DNA of 64,000 nucleotides from Evansella cellulosilytica DSM 2522 (GCF_000177235.2 NC_014829.1:1922001-1986000); one strand, 5' to 3'; positions 35,575-44,249 are shown, numbered from the stretch's first letter. The notes: generated by a model from the letters alone, not told the origin. Numbers and translations are program-made.

Positions 35575-36849
35575 TTGGATATCGACTATGATTCGTTGCC
35601 TAAACGTACTATTCTCTGTATTGATATGAAGAGCTTTTATGCAAGTTGTGCTGCAATTGCTTTAGGAGAAGATCCTCTTACGAGTCATTTAGCGGTTGTT
35701 GGTGATACTGCAAGGGAGGGAAGTGTCATTTTAGCTGCTACTCCTGCATTAAAGCGAGATTTTGGAATCAAAACAGGTAATCGTCTCTTCGAGGTCCCAA
35801 AAGATTCAAAGATTAAATTAGTTAACGCTTCAATGGCAACGTATTTATCAATTTCCGTTCAAGTCACTGCCTTATTCCAACAATACGTACCACCTGAAGC
35901 GATTCACACTTATAGTGTAGATGAAAGCTTTTTAGATATTTGTGGAACAGAAAAAATTTGGGGGAATGATCGTGAGTTAGCACTAAAAATACGAGATGAT
36001 TTGTTTAAACGTTTTGGTCTTTCATGTGCGATTGGAATAGGTCCGAATATGCTTATGTCAAAGGTTTGCTTAGACATAGAAGCGAAAAATCAACCGAGTG
36101 GTATTGCAAAATGGACATATGCCGATGTAAAGACGAAACTTTGGCAAATTAGCCCTTTACAAAAAATGTGGGGAATAGGCTCTAAAATAGAAGCACGTTT
36201 ACACCGGTTGGGGATATTTTCTATCGGACACTTAGCTAACTACAGATTAGATAAATTAGAGAAAGTTTTCGGGGTGATGGGAAATCAATTGTATTATCAT
36301 GCATGGGGAATAGATTTTTCCGAAGTGGGAGCACCAATTTTAAATGGGCAAATAAGTTATGGAAAAAGCCAAATCTTAATGCGTGATTATACCGATAAAC
36401 TTGAAATAAAGCGCGTTATATTGGAGATGTGTGAGGAAGTAGCTGCAAGGGCAAGAAGGGAAAATAAGGCAGGACAAACAATTTCTCTAGGGATAGGTTA
36501 TAGTAAGGTTGCTAGAGAACGGGGATTTCACCGGCAATTGACAGTAGTGGAGCCAACGAATATTACGATGGAACTTTATGAAGCATGCTTAAAGATTTTC
36601 GATAAGCATTATAACGGAAGTATTGTCAGGCAAGTCTCTATTTCACTAGCCAATATATGTGGTGATGATGTGATCCAGCTTAACTTGTTTGACCAAGATC
36701 AATTGCGTCCCAAAAAGAGAGATTTAGGCTATGTGATGGATGCTATTCGAAAGAAACATGGTCCTAACGCAGTGTTACGAGCGGTATCTTATGCAAATGG
36801 TGGTACAGCTCGACACCGAAATACACTTGTAGGTGGGCATAAACAGTAG
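35575..36849 (+). CDS. uvrX: SOS-inducible Y-family DNA polymerase (UvrX/YqjW type)
   Basis: A 424-residue translesion polymerase of the UmuC-like UvrX branch. Palm motifs are CIDMKSFYAS (near 15-24) and TYSVDESFLDI (near 112-122). The region CAIGIGPNMLMSKVCLDIEAKN and the helix-hairpin-helix WGIGSKIEARLHRLGI follow. QLNLFDQ near 373 fits a beta-clamp motif. The frame extends upstream to 35500, but that would place the promoter and LexA box inside the gene. AGGAGGG (35562-35568) and TTG 35575 fit better. The usual YolD-like partner lies downstream in convergent orientation. Confidence 0.92.
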   Translation: MDIDYDSLPKRTILCIDMKSFYASCAAIALGEDPLTSHLAVVGDTAREGSVILAATPALKRDFGIKTGNRLFEVPKDSKIKLVNASMATYLSISVQVTALFQQYVPPEAIHTYSVDESFLDICGTEKIWGNDRELALKIRDDLFKRFGLSCAIGIGPNMLMSKVCLDIEAKNQPSGIAKWTYADVKTKLWQISPLQKMWGIGSKIEARLHRLGIFSIGHLANYRLDKLEKVFGVMGNQLYYHAWGIDFSEVGAPILNGQISYGKSQILMRDYTDKLEIKRVILEMCEEVAARARRENKAGQTISLGIGYSKVARERGFHRQLTVVEPTNITMELYEACLKIFDKHYNGSIVRQVSISLANICGDDVIQLNLFDQDQLRPKKRDLGYVMDAIRKKHGPNAVLRAVSYANGGTARHRNTLVGGHKQ

Positions 36850-36873
36850 AGGGAGACTAAAAAGGTATTTTTA

Positions 36874-36915
36874 GAGGGCACTGAAAAAGTACAGAGCAAC
36901 TTTTTCAGTGCCCTC
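36874..36915. repeat. Perfect 17-bp inverted repeat related to the 391-bp element ends
   Basis: GAGGGCACTGAAAAAGT and its exact inverted copy are 8 bp apart. Together with GAGGGAGACT at 36850-36859, this matches the left end of the element at 44792-45182. It follows the uvrX stop and may act as a terminator. ATTCCCGCAGGAGTCT just after (36923-36938) looks like another fragment of the same intergenic repeat family. Confidence 0.75.
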
Positions 36916-36998
36916 AATGCTATTCCCGCAGGAGTCTAGGACCTTTTGTGAGAATCGACACTTGCCTTTAACAGAGCATTCTTTTAATCACTATTTTT

Positions 36999-37343
36999 CT
37001 AACTGCGGTCAATGGTTGTTAAATGTGTCAATTCACTAAGCATAATTTTTTGTTTTTCAAACGAAGAAGGGTGTTGCAGAATTAGGCAACGGTTAACTTG
37101 ATCCATTTTATATAAATAGCCTAAAATGTTCTCTTCATGACCGTTTTTCCACTTTGTAGCAGAGATAACCAATTGTTCATGATACGCTTTCTCTAATATA
37201 CGACTCCATTCCTCGAAAAGCTGCTCATCAATTATTGGTTTACTCAAAACCTTTTGTTTTTCTGATAGCTCCTTTAACTGCTGGACATGCTCTGGAAGCA
37301 TCATGGAAGTCCATTTGATTACACCACGATCTTTATTCAACAT
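36999..37343 (-). CDS. YolD-like family protein
   Basis: A 114-residue protein. The opening LNKDRGVIKWTSMMLPEHVQ is the YolD-family signature, followed by a helical middle and a beta-rich end with LGYLYKMDQVNRCLIL and MLSELTHLTTID. YolD-like proteins are encoded next to UvrX-type polymerases (YqjX with YqjW in B. subtilis) and are thought to assist them in SOS mutagenesis. Here the two genes are convergent, but both have LexA boxes. GAGGTGAG precedes the ATG. Confidence 0.88.
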   Translation of the reverse strand: MLNKDRGVIKWTSMMLPEHVQQLKELSEKQKVLSKPIIDEQLFEEWSRILEKAYHEQLVISATKWKNGHEENILGYLYKMDQVNRCLILQHPSSFEKQKIMLSELTHLTTIDRS

Positions 37344-37360
37344 TCACTCACCTCTAATAA

Positions 37361-37372
37361 GAACGTACGTTC
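37361..37372 (-). promoter_or_regulatory. LexA (DinR) box of yolD-like gene
   Basis: GAACGTACGTTC is a perfect palindrome matching the LexA consensus. It overlaps the predicted transcription start and lies 18 bp upstream of the start codon. Confidence 0.82.
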
Positions 37373-37374
37373 CT

Positions 37375-37404
37375 ATTTTAACTTATGGCATAGGAAGTGG
37401 TCAA
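37375..37404 (-). promoter_or_regulatory. Promoter of yolD-like gene
   Basis: On the minus strand TTGACC (37404-37399) and TAAAAT (37380-37375) are 18 bp apart. Confidence 0.65.
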
Positions 37405-37561
37405 GCGAAGAAAAATGTGGTAATGTTAGTAAAAACTTTTAGTGAAATGTTATACAATATTCACAAAATAATGACCACAAGACGTGAGAAACAGTGTATA
37501 GTAAGGTTTGTAATCAGTTGCACTGTCATGAATGACTAAGATTAAGAAGGGACGATTTACG

Positions 37562-37726
37562 ATGATCGTTAAAGATTTAGTAGAAACAGAAGAGCTAATG
37601 GCTTCGGAAACTGCTGAAAATGTATATGTTATTTACAAGCGCTATGAGAATGTGGATTGTCGCTGCAGTGAACGCAGCATTAGAGAAGAAATTGAATGTG
37701 ATCCAGAAGAGGTTGTTCAATATTAA
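37562..37726 (+). CDS. Small acidic protein with CxC motif, unknown function
   Basis: I do not recognise this 54-residue protein, MIVKDLVETEELMASETAEN onward. It is acidic and carries CRCSERSIREEIEC, giving three cysteines with a C-x-C pair that could bind a metal or form a disulfide. GAAGGGACG before ATG 37562 is an acceptable ribosome binding site. It lies downstream of, and divergent from, the SOS gene. An in-frame upstream ATG at 37532 lacks a ribosome binding site. The stretch to 38031 holds a hairpin but no other convincing gene. Confidence 0.5.
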   Translation: MIVKDLVETEELMASETAENVYVIYKRYENVDCRCSERSIREEIECDPEEVVQY

Positions 37727-37850
37727 CAGGACAATCGAATGCCTCACTAACGAATATTAAAACTTATGAAGTGAGTGAAACGTATTCAGTGAAAATGATT
37801 ATGGAAGATATTCGCAATCAATATCAACATCTTCTAAAATAAACTGTGGA

Positions 37851-37888
37851 GGGTGACACAAGGTGATTTTTACTTTTGGGTCATCCTT
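37851..37888 (+). terminator. Hairpin of the TGACTCAAAAGG family
   Basis: GGGTGACACAAGGT pairs with TACTTTTGGGTCATCC with a few mismatches and is followed by TTTTTG. It is the most degenerate family member and lies 125 bp after the nearest upstream stop. Confidence 0.65.
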
Positions 37889-38030
37889 TTTGTTATAGAG
37901 TATAAGAAAAATTTAGAATAACGTCACGAAGAAGCTAGTTTTAAGTTTTTCTTATATATACTTTTCTTAATATTAAAGAAGTGTATAATGTATAGAAGGA
38001 AAATGAAGTTGAAGTTAAGGAGAGGTAATA

Positions 38031-38504
38031 TTGATTAAAGTATTATTTGTATGTTTAGGGAATATTTGTCGCTCCCCAATGGCGGAAGCAATTTTTCGAA
38101 AAAAAATCAAGGAAGCTGGACTCGATGATAAGATTTCTGTAGATTCAGCTGGTACTGGAGATTGGCATATCGGAAAGCGTCCTCATGAAGGAACGTTGGA
38201 AATATTAGAGACAAATAGTATCGATCACCAAGGAATGGCGGCGAGACAAGTAACAAAGGAAGATATTAATCAATTTGATTATATTATTGGAATGGATGCT
38301 TCTAACATAGGAAACCTTCACAAATTAAAAGGTATGAACAATGCAGGAGGAGAAATAGCAAGATTATTGGATTTTGTTCCTGAAGGTGTAGTAGCAGATG
38401 TACCTGATCCATATTTTACTGGTAATTTCGAAGAGGTATATGAACTAATAGAAGAAGGATGCGAAAGACTTTTGCAGCATATAAGAAAAGACAGAAAAAA
38501 CTAG
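38031..38504 (+). CDS. Low-molecular-weight protein-tyrosine phosphatase
   Basis: A 157-residue phosphatase. The P-loop VCLGNICRSP has catalytic Cys8 and Arg14, and the general acid Asp is in DVPDPYFTG near 122-130. Bacterial members act on phosphotyrosine or phosphoarginine proteins; the lack of the YwlE-type Thr in the loop argues for tyrosine specificity (YfkJ/YwlE-like families). It starts at TTG 38031 after GGAGAGG. The last nine codons are the left end of the 157-bp tandem duplication that follows. Confidence 0.9.
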   Translation: MIKVLFVCLGNICRSPMAEAIFRKKIKEAGLDDKISVDSAGTGDWHIGKRPHEGTLEILETNSIDHQGMAARQVTKEDINQFDYIIGMDASNIGNLHKLKGMNNAGGEIARLLDFVPEGVVADVPDPYFTGNFEEVYELIEEGCERLLQHIRKDRKN

Positions 38505-38837
38505 CTTATGTAGCTAGTTTTAGTATTTACATAAAGAAAAGTGTATAAAACATATGCGGAGGAAATTATGCCACGCGTAGTAACGAGAACAGCACTCGCT
38601 ACTACTTAAGGGAAAGTGGCAAATTTCTTCACCGCATATAAGAAAAGACAGAAAAAACTAGCTTATGTAGCTAGTTTTAGTATTTACATAAAGAAAAGTG
38701 TATAAAACATATGCGGAGGAAATTATGCCACGCGTAGTAACGAGAACAGCACTCGCTACTACTTAAGGGAAGGTGGCAAAATTTCTTCACCGCATATAAG
38801 AAAAGACAGAAAAAACTAGCTTATGTAGCTAGTTTTT
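38477..38837 (+). repeat. 157-bp tandem duplication plus partial third copy
   Basis: Copy 1 (38477-38633) and copy 2 (38634-38791) are almost identical, differing by one substitution and one inserted A. A partial third copy starts at 38792. Each copy contains the phosphatase gene end with a CTAGC hairpin and then a second element. That element has outer arms ATATGCGGAGGAAATT and its inverted copy ending CCGCATAT, and inner arms GTAGTAACGAG/CTCGCTACTAC. Inside is GGAGGAAATT-ATG and a 13-codon reading frame, MPRVVTRTALATT. A degenerate copy of the second element is at 5462-5521. No protein-coding role is claimed. Confidence 0.9.
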
Positions 38838-38847
38838 TCTGTCTTTT
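38801..38847 (+). terminator. Perfect 20-bp hairpin terminator
   Basis: AAAAGACAGAAAAAACTAGC pairs exactly with its inverted copy ending in GTCTTTT across a 7-base loop. It is probably the original phosphatase terminator, displaced by the tandem duplication. Confidence 0.88.
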
Positions 38848-38935
38848 CTTATTAAACATAGGCACATTGTACAAGGAGGCTTGAATACCATAGTAAAGAT
38901 ACATGAAGAAATTTAACTGAAATGAGGGATATCAT

Positions 38936-40780
38936 ATGTGTGGAATCACAGGTTGGGTTGACTTCCATCGACCATTAAAAAACGAGCATAAAACAATAGA
39001 GGCAATGGCACACACATTAAACTTAAGAGGTCCAGACACGTCAAATGCGTGGCTAGAGAATAATGTAGCGTTTGGTCATAAGCGTCTTATTGTAGTCGAT
39101 CCAAAAGGTGGTGCTCAGCCAATGGTTCGTAAACACCGCGAAAAAAAATTTACGATCTGCTATAACGGTGAGCTATATAATACAGAGGATATCCGCCAAG
39201 AGTTACTTAGTGCAGGATTTACGTTTGAATCGCATTCAGATACAGAAGTATTGCTAACAGCATACATTCATTGGAGAGAAGCTTGTGTAGATAAATTAAA
39301 TGGAATATATGCTTTTGCTATATGGGATGAAGAAAAGGAACAAGTTTTTTTAGTAAGGGATAGACTCGGAGTGAAGCCGCTGTTTTTTTACAAACATAGG
39401 GAAGGGATACTGTTTGGTTCCGAATTAAAAGCTATTTTAGCACATCCTGAGGTAAATGCAGAAATAGGAGAGGATGGCTTACGTGAAGTGTTTGGGTTAA
39501 GCCCATCACGAACACCTGGTAATGGTGTATATAAAGGAATGGAAGAGCTACGCCCAGCTCATTGGATGAGAATAAATAAAGATGGTGTTGAAAAGAGACG
39601 CTACTGGCAAGTTGAAAGTAAAGAACATACGGATTCTTTAAATGATACGGCAGACAATGTTCGCTCGCTTTTTATTGATACTGTTCAACGGCAACTTGTA
39701 GCAGATGTTCCGGTGTGTACGTTTCTTTCTGGTGGTGTTGATAGTAGTGCTATAACCGCGGTAGCATCTCAATATTTCAAAGAGCAAAATAGAGGCAAAA
39801 TTAAAACGTACTCGATCGATTATGAAGATAATGAAAAATATTTTAAAGAAAGTAAGTTCCAACCGAACGCCGATGGTCCATGGATTGAAAAAATGAGAGA
39901 TGCATTTCAAACGGAGCACCATCCATGCGTTATTAATCAAAACGATCTTTACGACTATTTAAAATCTGCTGTTTTTGCAAGAGACCTTCCTGGTATGGCA
40001 GATATTGATTCCTCGCTCTTATGGTTTTGTAAGGAAATCAAAAAGGATGTAACAGTTGGTCTTTCAGGAGAGTGTGCGGATGAAATATTTGGAGGATATC
40101 CATGGTTTCATGATGAGGAAATGATGAATCGTCCTACATTCCCGTGGATGAGTTCTGTTGAAGAACGACAATTGTTACTGCATCCGAAATGGAAAAAACG
40201 ACTTCAGCTCACGGATTATGTTCAAGATAAATATCAAGAAACTTTAAATGAAGTGCCTTATCTTGATGGAGAAACAGGAATGAACAAAAAGCGGCGTGAA
40301 CTGTTTTATGTCAATATGATTTGGTTTATGACGACGCTTCTTGATCGTAAGGATCGTATGAGTATGGCTGCAAGTCTAGAAGTAAGAGTGCCATTTGCAG
40401 ATCATAGATTAGTGGAATATGTATGGAATATCCCTTGGGAAATGAAAATGCACCAAGGAAGAGAAAAAGGAATTCTTAGAAAGGCGTTAGAAGGAATATT
40501 ACCCGATGAGGTGTTGTACAGAAAGAAAAGTCCATATCCGAAAACGCATAACCCTGTATACACGAAGCTAGTAACAGAAGGATTAGCAAATATCATTAAA
40601 AAGGGAGACTCACCATTATTTGAGTTCTTTGATCGTAAGCAACTCATGGCACTTGTAGAATCAAACGGTGAATCGTTTAAACGACCTTATTTCGGGCAAC
40701 TAATGACAGGACCTCAGCTGATTGCACATTTAATTCAAGTGCATACGTGGTTATCCGAATACGACGTGAAGATTAATTAA
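38936..40780 (+). CDS. asnB: Asparagine synthetase (glutamine-hydrolysing)
   Basis: A 614-residue two-domain enzyme. The N-terminal class II glutaminase starts MCGITGW with nucleophile Cys2, then HTLNLRGPDTS, CYNGELYN and SDTEVLL. The C-terminal synthetase has the pyrophosphate loop SGGVDSS (near 265-271), LSGECADEIFGGYPWF, and RKDRMSMAASLEVRVPF. Product: asparagine from aspartate, glutamine and ATP. B. subtilis has AsnB, AsnH and AsnO; which is orthologous cannot be settled here. GAGGGA precedes the ATG, and a terminator follows. Confidence 0.94.
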   Translation: MCGITGWVDFHRPLKNEHKTIEAMAHTLNLRGPDTSNAWLENNVAFGHKRLIVVDPKGGAQPMVRKHREKKFTICYNGELYNTEDIRQELLSAGFTFESHSDTEVLLTAYIHWREACVDKLNGIYAFAIWDEEKEQVFLVRDRLGVKPLFFYKHREGILFGSELKAILAHPEVNAEIGEDGLREVFGLSPSRTPGNGVYKGMEELRPAHWMRINKDGVEKRRYWQVESKEHTDSLNDTADNVRSLFIDTVQRQLVADVPVCTFLSGGVDSSAITAVASQYFKEQNRGKIKTYSIDYEDNEKYFKESKFQPNADGPWIEKMRDAFQTEHHPCVINQNDLYDYLKSAVFARDLPGMADIDSSLLWFCKEIKKDVTVGLSGECADEIFGGYPWFHDEEMMNRPTFPWMSSVEERQLLLHPKWKKRLQLTDYVQDKYQETLNEVPYLDGETGMNKKRRELFYVNMIWFMTTLLDRKDRMSMAASLEVRVPFADHRLVEYVWNIPWEMKMHQGREKGILRKALEGILPDEVLYRKKSPYPKTHNPVYTKLVTEGLANIIKKGDSPLFEFFDRKQLMALVESNGESFKRPYFGQLMTGPQLIAHLIQVHTWLSEYDVKIN

Positions 40781-40809
40781 TAAAATGTTTGTAGGGATAA
40801 ATAATAATG

Positions 40810-40839
40810 CACACAAGATAGCTCTTGTGTGTTTTTTTT
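40810..40839 (+). terminator. Terminator of asnB
   Basis: CACACAAGA pairs exactly with TCTTGTGTG across 4 bases, followed by eight T. Confidence 0.88.
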
Positions 40840-41135
40840 GCTTAAAATAAATCCCTTGTAATTTGTACAATTAAATTATAGAATTTGTATACTAGATGTT
40901 CACTTACTTTTTTATAGTGGGAGTATGGGGGCGAAATTGAAAAGACAAATTGTCAATTTGGGCCTGGTTCAATAAATAGAACAATATTTTCCAGGTAATA
41001 GTCATCGTGAGAAGTAACGTCTTTGGAAGAATAGATCAAATGGTGTGGTAGAAAGAGGGAGCATATCCAAGTGGACTTTTGCAAGAATTACCTCAAAAAA
41101 ATGATAGATAAATATAAAAGGAAGAGGGGCTAAAT
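40840..41135 (+). promoter_or_regulatory. Intergenic region with candidate crtN promoter
   Basis: TTGTAA at 40856-40861 and TAGAAT at 40879-40884 are 17 bp apart, a plausible sigma-A promoter, with a palindrome TTGTACAA in the spacer. A second palindrome, GACAAATTGTC, lies near 40943-40953. Nothing else is supported before the GGAAGAGGGG ribosome binding site of the desaturase. Confidence 0.4.
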
Positions 41136-42593
41136 GTGGAAACGGCAATCATAGGTGGTGGAATTGGTGGATTAGTAACGGCATTGTATTTGCAGCAACA
41201 AGGGGACATAGTCACAGTATACGAACGAAAAGAAAAGCTTGGAGGGAGATTAAGTTTCCTACAGAAAGATGGGTATAAAGTAGATGAAGGACCGACAATT
41301 GTTCTTTTACCAGATATGATAAAAGATATATTAAAAGAAATTAACATTCCATTAGAAAAAATAAATTTAGTAAAAATAGATCCAATGTACCCGATTCATT
41401 ATCGAGACGGGACGACATTAATGAAGTGGAGTAACGTAAAGAAGCAAATAGAAGAATTAGAGCGTTTTTTTCCTAATGAGGTGGAACAGTTTAAAGTTTA
41501 TTTGCAAAATATGGAGGAACGTTTTAGTAAAGGGAAATCTGCCTTTCTAGAAAAAAGCTTTGTAGAAGATAGTTTTTGGACAAAAGAAAATGTAAAGACA
41601 TTAATACAGTTAAAGGCATATCAAACAGTGCGAGCACAGGTGAATGCTTATTTCACTTCGGAAAAGCTGCGCGATGCTTTTTCACTTCAAACGTTATATA
41701 TCGGAGGGGCACCCCAACAGACCCCGGCCATTTACTCCCTTGTACCATACAGTGAACATGCACATGGAATTTGGTATTTGAATGGTGGATATGCAACGTT
41801 AGTAGAAATTTTAGTATCAGAAATGAAAAAAAGAAATATTAAGATCGAACGAAATTCAGAAGTGACTGAAATAAACGCACATGAAAAAAATGCCTATTCA
41901 CTTGTTGTTAATGGAGTAGAAAAGAAGTATGGTCGGTTTATTTTGAACGGGGACCTTCCAGTAGCAAGGAAGTTAGTAAAAGAAAAAAAACAAAGGAAGT
42001 ATGTTTCTTCATCAGGAGCGCTTCTGATCTACTTAGGGGTAAAGGGTAAACTTACTACTGGACATGTACACCAGTTTTTTATGGGTGATGCTTTAAAAAA
42101 CGTCATGGATAATATTTTTATACAGAAACAAATTCCTACCAATCCAGCATATTATGTCTTTTATCCTTCTTTAATTGATGAAACGCTAGCCCCAGAAGGG
42201 CATGGTGTTGCCTATGTCCTAGTACCAGTTCCGGCAAATGTAAACATTAATAGAGAGGATTATGAGGTATGTGCACAACATATATTGAAGGATATGGAAA
42301 AAAGATTAGACGAAAATATTATGAATAAGATTGTTTGGAAAGAAATAAGAACACCACATGATGCAAAGCAGGATCGTCTCTTTGAAGGTGGAGCATTTGG
42401 TTTAGCCCCTACATTGTTTCAATCGGGAGTATTTCGTCCTCAGCTTAAACCATTTTCGTATGACAACATCTATGCTGTAGGAGCTTCGGTACATCCTGGA
42501 GGAGGAGTACCTATTGTTATGCAAGGGGCAAAGCTTCTAGCAGAATATTTGTCGAGGGAGAAGCGGGAGGTATTAAAAAATGAACATAAATGA
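41136..42593 (+). CDS. crtN: Carotenoid desaturase, CrtN/phytoene desaturase family
   Basis: A 485-residue flavoprotein of the CrtI/CrtN group that introduces double bonds into phytoene or 4,4'-diapophytoene. It opens with ETAIIGGGIGGLVTALYL, then ERKEKLGGRLSF and DEGPTIVLLPDMI. The FAD-binding C-terminal signature is YDNIYAVGASVHPGGGVPIV near 446-465. It starts at GTG 41136, since the overlapping ATG runs quickly into a stop. The ATG of the decayed phytoene synthase overlaps its 3' end, an operon order typical of C30 carotenoid genes in Bacillus. Without the synthase its substrate would have to come from elsewhere. Confidence 0.88.
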   Translation: METAIIGGGIGGLVTALYLQQQGDIVTVYERKEKLGGRLSFLQKDGYKVDEGPTIVLLPDMIKDILKEINIPLEKINLVKIDPMYPIHYRDGTTLMKWSNVKKQIEELERFFPNEVEQFKVYLQNMEERFSKGKSAFLEKSFVEDSFWTKENVKTLIQLKAYQTVRAQVNAYFTSEKLRDAFSLQTLYIGGAPQQTPAIYSLVPYSEHAHGIWYLNGGYATLVEILVSEMKKRNIKIERNSEVTEINAHEKNAYSLVVNGVEKKYGRFILNGDLPVARKLVKEKKQRKYVSSSGALLIYLGVKGKLTTGHVHQFFMGDALKNVMDNIFIQKQIPTNPAYYVFYPSLIDETLAPEGHGVAYVLVPVPANVNINREDYEVCAQHILKDMEKRLDENIMNKIVWKEIRTPHDAKQDRLFEGGAFGLAPTLFQSGVFRPQLKPFSYDNIYAVGASVHPGGGVPIVMQGAKLLAEYLSREKREVLKNEHK

Positions 42594-43191
42594 AGCCTAT
42601 GATGAGTGTAAAAAAATAATGGCGTTTCATTCAAAGAGCTTCTACAAAGCATTTTTACATTTACCTAAATAAAATACGAGAATCGGTATGGGCAATATAT
42701 GCCTTTTGTCGCAGTCGTTACATAAGGAATTATTCCTAAAAATATTGCATTATGGGTTGCTTTAGCTGATAACCTTTAATTAATTGCAAGAATGGGGTAA
42801 CATCAAATTCAAAACGTTCAAATGGTCAAGAAATGGACTTAATATAAACAAGGTATTCGACATTAGATGAAATGATGGAGTATGCTTATTATGTTGCAAG
42901 TACGATAGGTATGATGCTTTTACCTATTTTGTCGCATTTAAATACGAGAGAATTAACTCAAAATGCAATCGTGTTAGGGAAAGCTTAGCGGAAAAAGCAG
43001 AAGTTTATTTCGATGAAGCTATCCATGGTCTTCACTTATATCCATTAGAGTCACGGATACCAGTCAAGGCTGCTGCTTATTTTTATAGGGAAATATTACA
43101 ATCTGTTCGAAATAATCACTTTAATGTTTTTAGTGAAAGGGCATTTATTAGCGAAAAACAAAAAGTAGTCATTTTAAGTAAGATAGGATGA
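42580..43191 (+). pseudogene. crtM: Decayed phytoene/diapophytoene synthase (CrtM/CrtB)
   Basis: Pieces of one squalene/phytoene synthase lie in order but in different frames. MNINEAYDECKKIMAFHSKS then FYKAFLHLPK ends at a TAA near 42670. KIRESVWAIYAFCR is at about 42674-42715. DEMMEYAYYVASTIGMMLLP is near 42868-42930. AEVYFDEAIHGLHLYPLESR then IPVKAAAYFYREILQSVR reaches to 43110, and the end is at TGA 43189. Several frameshifts and stops interrupt it, and the Asp-rich first catalytic motif region is not readable. No functional product is possible without recoding. Confidence 0.88.
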
Positions 43192-43213
43192 GTTATTAAA
43201 AAGGAGTGTGCGT

Positions 43214-43960
43214 ATGAGTAGTAGTTGGAAGGGGAAAGTTGTATTAGTAACTGGTGGCGCAAATGGTATTGGAAAAGCAATTGTCGTAGGTTATGCAGTG
43301 CTAGGAGCAACCGTTTATTTTGTAGATGTCGATCAAAAAACAGGAAAGCATTTGGAGTCTGATTTGAAAGAAAAAGGTTTACGGGCGAACTTTATGTATT
43401 GTGACGTATCAAAGGAAGGTGACGTTATAAAAGTAATTAATCATCTAGAAAAGCAGGAAAAAGCAATACAAGCTATTATTAACAATGCAGGCGTATCAAA
43501 ATTTAAGCCTATTGAAGATTTGCAATTTAGTGAATGGGAATCTATTTTACATACTAACTTAAGTAGCGTGTTTTTATTTTCTAAATACGGATCAAGGATG
43601 ATGACTCGTTATGGCAGCATTGTAAATATTGCTTCAACTAGAGCGTTAATGTCAGAGCCGAATTCTGAGGCATACGCAGCTACAAAAGGTGGCATTGTTA
43701 GTTTATCACATGCGTTAGCAGCCAGTTTTTCAGGTAAAAATATAAGAGTAAATGTCATAAGTCCTGGCTGGATCGAAACAGGAAACTATGAGAATTTAAG
43801 GGAAATCGATCATGAGCAACATCTATCAAAGAGAGTTGGTAGACCGGAAGACATATTAAAAGCATGCCTATATTTAACTGACCCAGAAAATGATTTTATT
43901 AATGGAGAAAATATTGTTGTTGATGGCGGCATGACAAAGAAAATGATATATGAAAGCTAA
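43214..43960 (+). CDS. Short-chain dehydrogenase/reductase
   Basis: A 248-residue classical SDR. Cofactor motif TGGANGIGKAI is near 13-23, NNAGVSK near 88, the catalytic Ser in IASTRAL near 137, and YAATKGG with Tyr and Lys near 152-158. It ends in the family-typical NGENIVVDGGMTKKM. It belongs to the glucose 1-dehydrogenase/3-oxoacyl reductase-like group, and the substrate is unknown. GTG 43208 is in frame, but AAGGAG at 43201-43206 fits ATG 43214. It lies 22 bp after the crtM remnant. Confidence 0.88.
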   Translation: MSSSWKGKVVLVTGGANGIGKAIVVGYAVLGATVYFVDVDQKTGKHLESDLKEKGLRANFMYCDVSKEGDVIKVINHLEKQEKAIQAIINNAGVSKFKPIEDLQFSEWESILHTNLSSVFLFSKYGSRMMTRYGSIVNIASTRALMSEPNSEAYAATKGGIVSLSHALAASFSGKNIRVNVISPGWIETGNYENLREIDHEQHLSKRVGRPEDILKACLYLTDPENDFINGENIVVDGGMTKKMIYES

Positions 43961-43979
43961 TTTAAATAAGGAAATCGTC

Positions 43980-44044
43980 AGCCCCCTGTCTCTTTAGAGG
44001 TGAAGCTAGTTTGATACTCCGACACCTAAAGGAGTGGGCTTTTA
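43980..44044 (+). terminator. Large imperfect hairpin after the SDR gene
   Basis: AGCCC...GGGCT outer arms and inner CTCTTTAGAGGTG/CACCTAAAGGAG segments form a branched or imperfect stem ending in TTTTA. It may be a terminator or an end fragment of a mobile element; sequence alone does not decide. Confidence 0.45.
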
Positions 44045-44082
44045 CGTTCGGGAAGTTCTATAAGATTTCCAACTCTTGTATA

Positions 44083-44115
44083 AAACTATCGTGCATGAAG
44101 CGCGATAGTTTTTTA
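44083..44115 (+). terminator. Hairpin terminator
   Basis: AAACTATCG and CGATAGTTT form a stem around TGCATGAAGCG, followed by TTTT. Confidence 0.7.
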
Positions 44116-44196
44116 TTTTATTCTTAAAAATTGCGTTCACCATTTTCTTGTTATTTTTGGGTAATAGATAGGAGGAAAAATTCGTATTAGTACTAA

Positions 44197-44225
44197 TTGC
44201 AAGTTATGTATGCATACACTATACT
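44197..44225 (+). promoter_or_regulatory. Sigma-A promoter of crr
   Basis: TTGCAA at 44197-44202 and TATACT at 44220-44225 are 17 bp apart. Confidence 0.65.
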
Positions 44226-44237
44226 TAAAGGAAATAG

Positions 44238-44249
44238 TTGTATATACAA
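44238..44249 (+). promoter_or_regulatory. TreR-like operator upstream of crr
   Basis: TTGTATATACAA is a perfect palindrome identical to the core operator described for B. subtilis TreR (GntR family). It begins about 6 bp after the predicted transcription start and 22 bp before the crr start codon. Confidence 0.6.

Noticed and set aside
37727-37842. Short open stretch ending MIMEDIRNQYQHLLK
   Set aside because: It might be a remnant of a small gene, but it has no ribosome binding site and no recognisable similarity.
43980-44044. Hairpin similar in look to the end of an IS200/IS605-type element
   Set aside because: No transposase, TnpB or second end nearby; a terminator of the preceding gene explains it equally well.
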